A program made the position numbers and the translations under genes. From NCBI RefSeq assembly GCF_039544305.1, contig NZ_BAABLK010000029.1:1-64000 (forward strand): a stretch of DNA of 64,000 nt, in the 5' to 3' direction. The notes beneath the pieces are model-generated. The model searched no databases, was not told where the DNA came from, and worked only from the letters and a program-made list of their open reading frames with translations. This DNA comes from Paeniglutamicibacter antarcticus_C (GTDB lineage Bacteria > Actinomycetota > Actinomycetes > Actinomycetales > Micrococcaceae). Shown in pieces: positions 36,100 to 47,191 of the stretch (the first letter of the stretch is position 1; each line of letters starts with the position of its first letter).

Positions 36100-36530
36100 T
36101 GCACTAAGTTATCCACAGGTGGGGATAAAGTTGTGGGTTTCGCCTCATTTCTCCCCAAATTGCTGCTCTTTCGGGGTTCCATCCAAGATGAACTACATGT
36201 GTGTAAGTTATTAACACTGTGGATAAGATGTGTGGAAAAGGCCCCTACGGCAATCGGGGATACATCAATATTCCGCGTAATCACGGGGGCTAGGTCATAC
36301 TTTCGAAGAATGCAGGGGGACCTCCATTCGAATCGAGGCCGGTAACACTACACAGGTTGTGCACTAAGTTATCCACAGCTGTGGATGAAACTGTGCATAT
36401 TCGTCAAAAGTTGCTTAAATACATGACGGACCGGCGTCAGCGCGGGCGCTGGAGCCGGTCCGTCGTAAGTGAATTACATGCTTGTGAGTTATTAACAGTG
36501 TGGATAACTCTTGTGGACAACTTTGTACGG
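36100..36530. other. Remote DnaA-box cluster in two similar halves
   Basis: The 576-base gap between the GNAT start and the rhomboid stop contains at least four exact or near-exact DnaA boxes. TTATCCACA is at 36109 and 36369, and TGTGGATAA at 36219 and 36499. Weaker copies lie at 36121, 36380 and 36512. Each half starts GCACTAAGTTATCCACAG and ends AAGTTATTAACACTGTGGATAA or AGTTATTAACAGTGTGGATAA, so the region looks like an old duplication. It could titrate DnaA or act as a secondary origin element. I see no gene in it. Confidence 0.7.
36425..36464. terminator. Long hairpin inside the remote DnaA-box cluster
   Basis: The arms GACGGACCGGC (36425-36435) and GCCGGTCCGTC (36454-36464) are perfectly complementary. 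Between them CAGCGC/GCGCTG can form an inner stem. It lies about 80 bases past the rhomboid stop, so it may be its terminator, although no T-run follows on the minus strand. Alternatively it may be part of the DnaA-box region structure. Confidence 0.5.
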
Positions 36531-36546
36531 TGCCACTAAGTTCGGC

Positions 36547-37410
36547 TTATCCAACTCGAACGTTGACGGCACCATACAAAGTCAAGGCCACCAACAACAT
36601 CACCAGCAATGCGGTTCCTGCCCACTGCATCAATGCTTGCCTGTTCGCTCTCGGGGAATAGGCAAATACCGCTGCCATGGCAGCACCCAGAATCAGGCCG
36701 CCAACGTGGGCTTCCCATGCGATCCCGGGGAAAATGAATCCGATCACGAGGTTGATTACAATGAGGACAACGATCTGCATCGTCTGCACCCCTCGCGAAC
36801 GCAGCAACACGAACATGGCTGCGAAGAGGCCGAAGACCGCGCCCGAAGCGCCCAGAACCGGAACCCGCGGATCGGTGATCAGCAGCACGGCAACCGATCC
36901 GCCCAGGCCCGACACAAGGTAGAGGGCGAGAAAGCGCAACCGCCCCAGCATCGGCTCAAGCACGCGCCCGCAGATATACAGCGCGTACATGTTGAAGGCG
37001 ATGTGCCCGATGAATGATGTGGAGTGGGCAAACATCGAAGTCGCCATCCGCCACGGTTCCGGCTCGAAATAGCCGCTGGTGTAAAGACCCGCGTAGACCA
37101 AGTGGTTGGTGAAGCTGGGAATCAGCATCTGCAGGCCGAAGACCACCACGTTGATCGCGATCAGCACGTAGGTGACGATCGGTCGTCCATCTGAGGCTTT
37201 TCCTCCGAACACCGTCCGAGTGCTCGGCAATTGTTTGTTTGCCTCCCGCACGCAGTCCACACACTGGGTACCGACGGCCGCCGCAACCTGGCATTCGGGG
37301 CACGCCGGTCTATAGCACCTCTGGCAAGTGACATAGGAGATCCGCTCCGGATGCCTTGGGCATACCGGGGCTTGCGCGGCCTGGTTCGGGTTAGACAGTC
37401 CATAGGACAT
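36547..37410 (-). CDS. Rhomboid-family intramembrane serine protease
   Basis: A 287-residue membrane protease. The first 60 residues contain a Cys/His-rich zinc-binding B-box-like module (CPRHPERISYVTCQRC, CPEC, CVDC), as in many actinobacterial rhomboids. The membrane part has six helices with HSTSFIGHIAFNMYAL, GASGAVFGLF carrying the catalytic Ser and AHVGGLILGA carrying the catalytic His. It cleaves membrane proteins within the bilayer; the substrates are unknown. Confidence 0.88.
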   Translation of the reverse strand: MSYGLSNPNQAAQAPVCPRHPERISYVTCQRCYRPACPECQVAAAVGTQCVDCVREANKQLPSTRTVFGGKASDGRPIVTYVLIAINVVVFGLQMLIPSFTNHLVYAGLYTSGYFEPEPWRMATSMFAHSTSFIGHIAFNMYALYICGRVLEPMLGRLRFLALYLVSGLGGSVAVLLITDPRVPVLGASGAVFGLFAAMFVLLRSRGVQTMQIVVLIVINLVIGFIFPGIAWEAHVGGLILGAAMAAVFAYSPRANRQALMQWAGTALLVMLLVALTLYGAVNVRVG

Positions 37411-37667
37411 GGAAATGATGCTCCTGTGTGAGTACGTTCGTGGTTCCGGTGTCCCCGGAACCGGTTCTTGCCGCGGTTTTGCCCCCGAAACCGAGGAGAT
37501 AGACCTTACCCCTGGCGGGATTCATCTGCCCACCGATGCAAAACGGCCCCATTGGACCATCCCGCGCCCGTCATCCACGTTTCAGGGAAAGGTGAACAAC
37601 AGGCCGGCGGGTCGTCAATGGGGCCGTCCGCGTTTATCGGTGCAGGGAATGCGCCCGAAGCACGGGG
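37411..37667. other. Short gap between the rhomboid and cyclophilin genes
   Basis: No gene or repeat is visible. It must hold the rhomboid promoter, since that gene reads away from this gap. Confidence 0.35.
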
Positions 37668-38213
37668 CTAGAGTGCAGCGATGTCGATGCTGTTGATGAC
37701 TACGTCTTCCAGTGGCTTGTCACGGCCATCGGTCGGAACGACGTTCAGCTGGTCAACAAGCTTGCGCGAAGCTTCTTCAGTGACATCACCGAAGATGGTG
37801 TGCTTGCCCTGCAGCCAGGTGGTCGGGATAGAGGTGATGAAGAACTGGGAGCCGTTCGTGCCCTGCCCCATCTGGATCCCGGCGTTGGCCATGGCCAACT
37901 TGTAAGGCTCGCGGAAATCAAGCTCGGGGTTGATTTCGTCGTCGAAGCGGTAGCCCGGGCCTCCGGTGCCCTGGCCCAGCGGATCGCCGCCCTGGATCAT
38001 GAAGTCGGAGATGATGCGGTGGAAGATCGTCCCGTTGTACAGCGGGGTGTTGGCCTTTTCCTCGCCCGAGCGCGGGTCGGTCCAGGTTTGTTCTCCGTTG
38101 GCCAGGCCAACGAAGTTCTTCACGGTCTTCGGGGCGTGATTACCGAAGAGGTTAACGACGATGTCGCCCAAGGTGGTGTGGATGGTGGCTGTGTGCGTTG
38201 GGATTGCAGTCAT
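37668..38213 (-). CDS. ppiA: Peptidyl-prolyl cis-trans isomerase, cyclophilin type
   Basis: A 181-residue cytoplasmic cyclophilin. FHRIISDFMIQGGDP contains the catalytic Arg and Phe region. GTNGSQFFIT, HTIFGDV and an early NLFGNHAPKTVKNF complete the fold. It speeds proline isomerisation in folding proteins. No signal peptide is seen, matching the PpiA of Actinobacteria, which sits near the origin. Confidence 0.92.
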   Translation of the reverse strand: MTAIPTHTATIHTTLGDIVVNLFGNHAPKTVKNFVGLANGEQTWTDPRSGEEKANTPLYNGTIFHRIISDFMIQGGDPLGQGTGGPGYRFDDEINPELDFREPYKLAMANAGIQMGQGTNGSQFFITSIPTTWLQGKHTIFGDVTEEASRKLVDQLNVVPTDGRDKPLEDVVINSIDIAAL

Positions 38214-38373
38214 TCAGTCATTCTTCCATGAGCACTTGAGCTACCGCTGCGATTGGCTACGCGTTCAGTGAACAAGGGCAGGGGTTTGCATATATGCCGG
38301 GCAGGTAATGGCTCCGGGACGTTAGAACGCCGTAGGCTAGGACTAAGCATACGAAACGATCAAAGGGGTCCCC

Positions 38374-39375
38374 GTGAAGCCAGAACGTACTGCTCGAGAC
38401 TTTGGAGGAAGTGTTGCCACCGGTGCAGAACAAGCACTGGATTGGGCCGCACCAAAGGTGGACAGCGCGGTTAAATGGGCCGTTCCGCGCCTGGAGAAGG
38501 GCATTGAGACCGCTTCCCCGAAGATCCAAGAGGGTTTGACCTGGGCTGCCCAGGAGCTCTCCGACACCGTTGCGAAGGTCAGTCCCATGATCCAGGATTC
38601 ACTTGACCGCGTGGGGCCGCGGATTTCCGCCGCCATCGATGAGGCTACCCCGCGGGTCCAGAAAGCCGTCGACCGTGCAACTCCGGCGCTGAACGAGGCG
38701 ATGGGCAAGGCCAGCCCCGCGTTCAACCACGCCCGCGACGTCGTGCTCAACGACTACTTGCCGACGGCTAATGAAAAGATCGGCAAGGCAGCCGACTACA
38801 CCTCCCGCAAGCTTGACCAGGCCAAGGTCCCGGAGGCACTGCACCAGGTTTCCGAGAAGCTCAAGCCCAATGCCGAAACCGTCGCGCGTCTGCAGGACAC
38901 CGCAACTGCAGCCGTCGACCACGTGAGCAAGGAGCTGCAAAAGGCGCAGAAGCCCGCCAAGAAGAAGAAGGGCTGGCTCATTGTTGCCATCATCGCCGCG
39001 GCCACGGCCGCCGGCGTGGCCGCGTGGCGCGCATCCAAGCCCATCGATGACCCCTGGAAAACGCCCACGCCCGTGGAGCCGACCACAGTGCGTGCCAGCG
39101 GTCCCGTAGAGGTACCGGTAAGCGTCGAGGAAGTAAGCGACGAAGTAGCATCGTCGGCAGCCGAGGCCAAGGCCCACGCTGCGAAGGCCACCGAGGACGC
39201 CAAGGAAGCAGTCGAGGAGGCCGCGGAGGCAGCCAAGGTAACCGTCTCCGAAACCAAGGAGAAGCTCTCCGAAGAGGCGGAGGAACTCTCAGAGTCCGCG
39301 GCCACAGCCAAGCACAAGGCCGAGGAATCCACCACGGATTCCACGCCTAAGCCGGGTCCGCGCAGCAAGAAGTAA
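38374..39375 (+). CDS. Helical-repeat protein with single membrane helix, function unknown
   Basis: A 333-residue acidic/basic helical protein. Residues 1-190 show repeated blocks of about 15-22 residues with the pattern AAPKVDSAV, AVPRLEKGI, ASPKIQEGL, VSPMIQDSL, VGPRISAAI, ATPRVQKAV and ATPALNEAM. After KKKKGW comes one membrane helix (LIVAIIAAATAAGVAAW), then an Ala/Glu-rich, probably coiled-coil tail ending in a basic patch. The layout resembles DUF5324-like actinobacterial proteins, but I cannot assign it firmly. The GTG at 38374 is the start. It stands alone. Confidence 0.7.
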   Translation: MKPERTARDFGGSVATGAEQALDWAAPKVDSAVKWAVPRLEKGIETASPKIQEGLTWAAQELSDTVAKVSPMIQDSLDRVGPRISAAIDEATPRVQKAVDRATPALNEAMGKASPAFNHARDVVLNDYLPTANEKIGKAADYTSRKLDQAKVPEALHQVSEKLKPNAETVARLQDTATAAVDHVSKELQKAQKPAKKKKGWLIVAIIAAATAAGVAAWRASKPIDDPWKTPTPVEPTTVRASGPVEVPVSVEEVSDEVASSAAEAKAHAAKATEDAKEAVEEAAEAAKVTVSETKEKLSEEAEELSESAATAKHKAEESTTDSTPKPGPRSKK

Positions 39376-39474
39376 TTCACTTCTGGGCGCCCGTCGCGGG
39401 AGCCCCGAAGAAAAGCAGGTCAAGCAGGGCAGCAGCTGCCCCGTCGAGGTCTCCGGGAACCGGGGCGCGATGGA

Positions 39475-40422
39475 TCAGTTGGTGCCCTGTTCCTTTGCCT
39501 GTTCGTCGGCTACGTCCTCGTCCATTATTGGATCATCGATGTCCACCGAGACAAGTGCTCGTGCTTGGGCGTGGCCTTGGCCGCGGACCACGAAAAACAG
39601 CCCCGCCAGGATGACGGTCAATCCCACGACCGTGCCGGCCGGCAGGACCTGGCCCAGGAACAATGAGGCCAGCAGGGCGGCCCCGGGGATTTCGAGCAGG
39701 ATCAGCGTTGACACGGTCAACGGGCCAAGTGAGCTCAACAGGTGGTTCAAGGCCGAATGCCCGAGGACCTGTGAACACAATGCCAAAGCGATGATACCGA
39801 TCCACCCGTTGAGGTTGAATCCCCAAATGGGGGCACCGGCAACCAAACACATCCCCAGCAACAAGACCGAGGTCATCCCGTAGCAAATCGTCGTGTAGGA
39901 ACTGGTACTCATCGTTGCTCGCGCCTTGGACCCGGAAAGTGTATAGGCAGCGGCGAGGACCCCGCCGATAAGCGCGAAAGCGTCGCCCGTCAGTGCTTCG
40001 GAACCCGAACCGATGTCCAATCCGGTGATGACGATGACTCCGGTGAAGGCCAGCACGATGCCCAGCCCCACTCTCCAGCCATATTTGGTTCCGCGCAGGG
40101 ACTGGAACATTGCGATCCATGCCGCCTGCAGGCACACCAACGCCGTGGCAGCTGCCACGGTGGTCATACGGATGGATGTCATGAAGAACGCGAAGTGCAG
40201 CGCCAGCGAGACAGCAGCCAGAGCGCTCCAGCCCCATTCCTGGCGGCGCAACCGGGCGAAAGTGCGTGGTTCGTTGACTAGCGCGGGAACGGCCATGACA
40301 GCGGTTCCTACGGCGTTGCGCCACAGTGCCATGGACAGTGCCGGTACGGCAGGGAACGCGGCGATGAGCGGTCCCGATGCGGCAACGCCTAGAACACCCA
40401 CCAGGGCCAGAAGAAAGGTCAC
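39475..40422 (-). CDS. EamA/DMT-family transporter
   Basis: A 315-residue protein with ten hydrophobic segments in two EamA halves. PALSMALWRNAVGTAVM opens the first half; GGVLAAAYTLSGSKARATMS, then NHLLSSLGPLTVSTLILLEIPGAALLASLFLGQ close the second. Such transporters export amino acids or other metabolites; the substrate is unknown. The GTG at 40422 gives the usual first helix (VTFLLALVGVLGVAASGP); the longer open frame upstream runs through the tRNA gene and is not real. Confidence 0.82.
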   Translation of the reverse strand: MTFLLALVGVLGVAASGPLIAAFPAVPALSMALWRNAVGTAVMAVPALVNEPRTFARLRRQEWGWSALAAVSLALHFAFFMTSIRMTTVAAATALVCLQAAWIAMFQSLRGTKYGWRVGLGIVLAFTGVIVITGLDIGSGSEALTGDAFALIGGVLAAAYTLSGSKARATMSTSSYTTICYGMTSVLLLGMCLVAGAPIWGFNLNGWIGIIALALCSQVLGHSALNHLLSSLGPLTVSTLILLEIPGAALLASLFLGQVLPAGTVVGLTVILAGLFFVVRGQGHAQARALVSVDIDDPIMDEDVADEQAKEQGTN

Positions 40423-40514
40423 GATCCCACTGTATTGGCATTGTGCTCCGGGCGGATACATGCAAGGTATGCACGCGGCGTTGCCCGGGGCCACCAAAGC
40501 CGGTTTAAAACGAA

Positions 40515-40544
40515 AAAGGCCCGGAACCAGAGTTCCGGGCCTTT
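40515..40544 (-). terminator. Terminator of tRNA-Ala
   Basis: The stem AAAGGCCCGGAA pairs with TTCCGGGCCTTT. Downstream on the minus strand it runs into TTTTTCGTTTT, so it looks like an intrinsic terminator for the tRNA transcript. Confidence 0.85.
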
Positions 40545-40552
40545 CGCTTCGG

Positions 40553-40625
40553 TGGAGACTAGGGGGGTCGAACCCCTGACCTGAAGCTTGCAAAGCTACC
40601 GCTCTACCAACTGAGCTAAGTCCCC
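40553..40625 (-). tRNA. tRNA-Ala (anticodon TGC)
   Basis: A 73-nt tRNA. The acceptor GGGGACT pairs with AGTCTCC. TAGCTCAGTTGGTAGAGC forms the D arm, CTTTGCAAG holds the TGC anticodon, and GGTTCGACCCC the T arm. No encoded CCA. Confidence 0.96.
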
Positions 40626-40633
40626 GTATGAAT

Positions 40634-40750
40634 TCAGGATACCTTATCGGTGCCCTGACTCCAGGTGGCCTTTTCGGCCGTAGATTCCTTGTACTTACGA
40701 TATCCGACGAAGGTTGCGACTATTGCCGCAAACACCAGAAATTTCCGCAT
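40634..40750 (-). CDS. DLW-39 family protein
   Basis: A 38-residue gene read directly between the two tRNAs. The sequence begins MRKFLVFAAIVATFVGYRKY and ends ATDKVS-like GTDKVS. A hydrophobic helix, the Y-R-K turn and the conserved late Trp (ATWSQGTDKV) match the tiny DLW-39 family found at this place in Actinobacteria (beside DUF3566 and tRNA-Ile/Ala). GAAAGGAA lies before the ATG. Function unknown; it probably sits at the membrane. Confidence 0.85.
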   Translation of the reverse strand: MRKFLVFAAIVATFVGYRKYKESTAEKATWSQGTDKVS

Positions 40751-40790
40751 GGATATTTCCTTTCAGTTACCGCTCGGATGAGGGAATCCG

Positions 40791-40864
40791 TGGGCGTACC
40801 TGGACTTGAACCAGGGACCTCTTCGTTATCAGCGAAGCGCTCTAACCGCCTGAGCTATACGCCC
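40791..40864 (-). tRNA. tRNA-Ile (anticodon GAT)
   Basis: A 74-nt tRNA. GGGCGTA pairs with TACGCCC, TAGCTCAGGCGGTTAGAGC is the D arm, CTGATAA contains the GAT anticodon, and GGTTCAAGTCC the T arm. No encoded CCA. It lies between the DLW-39 gene and the gyrase operon. Confidence 0.96.
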
Positions 40865-40923
40865 TCTATGTTCCCGCCGGGAACGAGATAAAACTTTACC
40901 CGAGGAACTGCCCCGGAGACAAA

Positions 40924-40965
40924 TCGGCCTTCGAAGCAACATTCCGGATGGGCTTCGAAGGCCGA
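40924..40965 (-). terminator. Terminator of the gyrA-DUF3566 operon
   Basis: A 14-bp perfect inverted repeat, TCGGCCTTCGAAGC with GCTTCGAAGGCCGA, around a 14-base loop. It lies 22 bases past the DUF3566 stop. The T-run on this side is short. Confidence 0.75.
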
Positions 40966-40986
40966 CTTTTGTTGTGTTTCCGCGAA

Positions 40987-41534
40987 TTAATCGTCGGTGA
41001 GGGTCACGCCAATGCCGCCGACCAGGGTCGAGGAGAGGTTGTAGAGCACTGCGGCGAGCATCGAAAGCGCCGTGAGCAATACCACATTCACCACAGCGAT
41101 GATGGTGGCGAACGAAGCGACCTGTCCCAGTGACGCGATCTTCATCAGGTCAAAACCGCTTTCCGAGCCGACGATCTCACCCAGGAGGTCGTTAACGGCC
41201 TTGAAGATGCCTGTCAGGTCGAGCACCGTCCAGAACACCACAGAAGCAACGACGGTCACGATGCCCAGGGCCACCGAAAGCAGGAACGCCATCTTCAGTA
41301 CGGACCAGGGATCGACCTTGGAGACCAGCAGGCGGGCCTTGCGGACCTTGGCCTTGGGTGCCGGGCGCACCAGTTGGGGGTTCCCGGCGCCTGGGCGCGG
41401 AGCGCCCGCCTGGGGCTTCGCTCCCGCGGGGCGCGGCGCTCCTGCAGGACGCTGTGCGCCTGTGGGGGCCTGTCTTGGCGGTGCCGGACGGGTACCACCA
41501 GTGCCGCCGCCCGGGCGGGGCGTATTTGGGGTGC

Positions 41535-41538
<4 letters not shown>
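40987..41538 (-). CDS. DUF3566 transmembrane protein
   Basis: A 183-residue protein. The first 90 residues are a Pro/Gly/Ala/Arg-rich disordered tail. Then comes DUF3566 with two membrane helices: VLKMAFLLSVALGIVTVVASVVFW and FATIIAVVNVVLLTALSMLAAVLY. It is the actinobacterial gene that follows gyrA (Rv0007 of M. tuberculosis). Its start overlaps the gyrA stop by four bases, so it is coupled to gyrase expression. Function unknown. Confidence 0.88.
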
Positions 41539-44225
<2,687 letters not shown>

Positions 44226-44284
44226 CGATTTCTTCCTCTAGTCAAAGTTCTAAGTAGTAAGACGCGTGGGTGGGCGGTACCGGA

Positions 44285-46381
44285 CTAGATGTCCAGGAAG
44301 CGCACGTCCTTGGCGTTTTGCTGGATAAAGTTTCGACGTGATTCGACGTCCTCGCCCATCAGCACGGAGAAGATCTGGTCGGCGGCTGCAGCGTCTTCCA
44401 TAGTGATCTGGCGCAGCGTACGGTGCTCCGGGTCCATGGTGGTGTCCCACAGTTCCGAGTAATCCATCTCGCCCAAGCCCTTGTAGCGCTGGATGCCGTT
44501 TTCCTTGGGCAGGCGCTTGGACTTGGCGGCACCGGCGGTCAGCGACTCGTCGCGTTCCCGATCCGAGTACACATATTCGTGGGGGGAGTTGGACCACTTG
44601 ATGCGGTACAGCGGAGGCTGGGCGAGGTAGACGTAGCCGTTTTCGATCAGCGGGCGCATGAAGCGGAAGAGCAGGGTCAACAGCAGCGTGGTGATGTGCT
44701 GGCCATCGACGTCGGCATCGGCCATCAGCACTATTTTGTGATAGCGCAGCTTGGCCATGTCGAATTCCTCGCCTATGCCGGTGCCGAAGGCAGTGATCAT
44801 CGCCTGGACCTCCGCATTGCCCAGCGCGCGATCCAGCCGGGCACGTTCCACATTCAGGATCTTCCCGCGCAGCGGCAGGATGGCCTGGGTGTGAGGGTTG
44901 CGTCCGCGCTTGGCGGAGCCGCCTGCGGAGTCGCCCTCTACGATGAAGACCTCGCACTCGGCGGGGTTCTTCGAGGAGCAGTCCGAGAGCTTGCCGGGCA
45001 TGCCGAAGGATTCCAGCGGCGACTTGCGGCGCGCGTTGTCGCGGGCCTTGCGTGCGGCCATGCGCGCCTGGGAGGCCAGTTGGGCCTTGCGGATGATGTC
45101 CCGTGCGGTGTTGGGGTTGCGCTCGAGCCAGTCGCCGAGCTCATCGTTGACAACGCCCTGAACGAAGCCCTTGGCCATCGAGTTGCCCAGCTTGGTCTTG
45201 GTCTGACCCTCAAACTGCGGTTCGGCGAGTTTCACAGAGATCACCGCGGTCAATCCCTCACGGATGTCATCGCCGGTGAGGTTGTCGTCCTTTTCTCGCA
45301 GGATCGTTTTCTCGCGCGCATAGCGGTTGATCAACGAGGTCATGGCTGCGCGGAAGCCCTCTTCGTGGGTGCCGCCCTCATGGGTGTTGATGGTGTTGGC
45401 GTAGGTGTGCACCGACTCCGAGTAGGAGTTGGTCCACTGCATGGCAACTTCCACGCTGATGCCCTTGGAGGTGTCCTCCGATTCGAAGGCGATGACGTCC
45501 TCGTGGACCAGTTCGACCTTTTTGGCCGAGTTTAGGTGCTTGACATAGTCCAGCAGCCCGTCCTTGTAAAGGTAGTCCACCACGCGGTGCTTGGGGGCGT
45601 CATCGTCATTATCCTCGATGACCTCGGCGGCGATCTCGTCGCCTTCGGTGTCCATAGTGCGCTCGTCGGTGAGCGTGATGTGCAGGCCCTTGTTCAGGAA
45701 TGCCATCTGCTGGAAGCGAGCGCGCAGGGTCTCGAAATCGAAGTGGGTCGAATCGAAGATGCCTGCATCCGGGTAGAACGTCTGGATGGTTCCCGTGGCA
45801 TCGGAGTCCTCGCCCTTGACCAAGGTGCCCTGCGGCTTGCCGCCGTTGGCGAAGGACATCCGCCAGACGCTGCCCTGGCGCCTGATCTCGGTATCGACCC
45901 GGGAGGAGAGTGCGTTGACGACGGAGATGCCCACACCGTGCAAGCCGCCGGAGACCGCGTAGCCGCCACCACCAAATTTGCCGCCGGCGTGCAGGATGGT
46001 CATGACGACCTCGACGGTGGGCTTGCCCTCCGTGGGGTGGATATCCACGGGAATGCCACGGCCGTTGTCCTCAACGCGGACTCCGCCGTCTTCGCGCAGG
46101 GTGATCTTGATGTGATCGCAATGCCCGGCCAGGGCCTCATCCACGGAGTTATCCACGACTTCGTAGACCAGGTGGTGCAGTCCGCGCAATGCCGTGGAGC
46201 CGATATACATGCCCGGACGCTTGCGCACCGCTTCAAGGCCCTCGAGCACCGTGATGTCCTGGGCGCCGTAGGTGTGCTCCACCCGACCGCTGACGTGCTC
46301 TTCTACGGGTTGCGCTGTGGGGGATTCACCTGCCTCGAGGGAATCGTTTGGCTCCTGGGGTGTGGTGTTATCGGTAGACAC
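44285..46381 (-). CDS. gyrB: DNA gyrase subunit B
   Basis: A 698-residue ATPase subunit. The GHKL ATP site carries EVVDNSVDEAL, DNGRGIPVD and GGLHGVGISVVNAL. The TOPRIM domain has VEGDSAGGSAKRGRN, PLRGKILNVE and the DADVDGQHI metal site. A long frame opens upstream, but the GTG at 46381 is preferred: GAGGAG lies 12 bases before and the N terminus VSTDNTTPQEP suits the family. It works with GyrA encoded next. Confidence 0.96.
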   Translation of the reverse strand: MSTDNTTPQEPNDSLEAGESPTAQPVEEHVSGRVEHTYGAQDITVLEGLEAVRKRPGMYIGSTALRGLHHLVYEVVDNSVDEALAGHCDHIKITLREDGGVRVEDNGRGIPVDIHPTEGKPTVEVVMTILHAGGKFGGGGYAVSGGLHGVGISVVNALSSRVDTEIRRQGSVWRMSFANGGKPQGTLVKGEDSDATGTIQTFYPDAGIFDSTHFDFETLRARFQQMAFLNKGLHITLTDERTMDTEGDEIAAEVIEDNDDDAPKHRVVDYLYKDGLLDYVKHLNSAKKVELVHEDVIAFESEDTSKGISVEVAMQWTNSYSESVHTYANTINTHEGGTHEEGFRAAMTSLINRYAREKTILREKDDNLTGDDIREGLTAVISVKLAEPQFEGQTKTKLGNSMAKGFVQGVVNDELGDWLERNPNTARDIIRKAQLASQARMAARKARDNARRKSPLESFGMPGKLSDCSSKNPAECEVFIVEGDSAGGSAKRGRNPHTQAILPLRGKILNVERARLDRALGNAEVQAMITAFGTGIGEEFDMAKLRYHKIVLMADADVDGQHITTLLLTLLFRFMRPLIENGYVYLAQPPLYRIKWSNSPHEYVYSDRERDESLTAGAAKSKRLPKENGIQRYKGLGEMDYSELWDTTMDPEHRTLRQITMEDAAAADQIFSVLMGEDVESRRNFIQQNAKDVRFLDI

Positions 46382-46639
46382 AGGTGCTACAGACTCCTCA
46401 AACAGTGGAAGGCCGGACACCGAAGGTGTCCGATCATGAACCGATGTCTTGCCGCTTGGACAAAACACCTTCATCAATTCTACCGCGTAACACCAATTTA
46501 ATCGGACATTGACCAGCAGCAACATAGGTCTAATAGCCGCCAAGCATACTTAGGAGCCATTAATGCCGACTCGTCTGGGGGGCTATGTGCTTTGCGAGCT
46601 CTGAGCGCACCAGCGGGCCAGCTACGCGTTTTTGTTTCG

Positions 46640-47191
46640 CTACCCATAGGTGTCGCGCGGGCCGCGGCCCTTTACCGAGCGTCCACCGTGCCTCCAGGTG
46701 GGTGCCGCCGGACCCAGCACCCGAATCACGGTGATCACTCCTTGGCCCAGTTCCTTGTCGAAATGCTTAAGCAATTCGTGCGAAAGCAAGCGCACCTGGG
46801 TGGCCCAGGTCGTGGAGTCGCACCGCACCACCACGGTGGAGTCCTCAAAGGATTCCGGGATGCAATGCTGTGCGATCTGGGGTCCCACCAGTTCGCTCCA
46901 GCGCGACAGCACCGATCCCACGGCAACAGGTGCGCTCCAACCGCGGTCCCGGACAATCTTGCCGAAGAGGTTGCCGATCTCCTGGGGATCGCGTCCGTCG
47001 GTGTATTTCGCCGGTGCGGAGGAGGCACGCCTTCGCGTCTTGCGCGCAGCGGCGTTCTCCTCGAACCTTGCCGCTTTCGCGGCATCGATTCTTGCCTCGC
47101 CACGGCTGACTGCCGATTCGCGCATGCGGTTGAGTATCGCGCGGGTGGCATCGAGCGCTTCCGGGGCGTGCGGATCCTTCTCTTCGCTCAC
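46640..47191 (-). CDS. DciA family (DUF721) helicase-loader-like protein
   Basis: A 183-residue protein of the DUF721/DciA family. The conserved domain, near residues 65-170, shows IGNLFGKIVRDRGWSAPVAVGSVL, RWSELVGPQIAQHC, STTWATQVRLLSHELL and ITVIRVLGPA. DciA proteins recruit the replicative helicase DnaB. The start overlaps the recF stop by four bases. The basic N-terminal half is probably disordered. Confidence 0.88.
   Translation of the reverse strand: MSEEKDPHAPEALDATRAILNRMRESAVSRGEARIDAAKAARFEENAAARKTRRRASSAPAKYTDGRDPQEIGNLFGKIVRDRGWSAPVAVGSVLSRWSELVGPQIAQHCIPESFEDSTVVVRCDSTTWATQVRLLSHELLKHFDKELGQGVITVIRVLGPAAPTWRHGGRSVKGRGPRDTYG

Noticed and set aside
44226..44284. A separate promoter for gyrA in the gyrB-gyrA gap
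   Set aside because: The 59-base gap shows no convincing -35/-10 pair; co-transcription is simpler.
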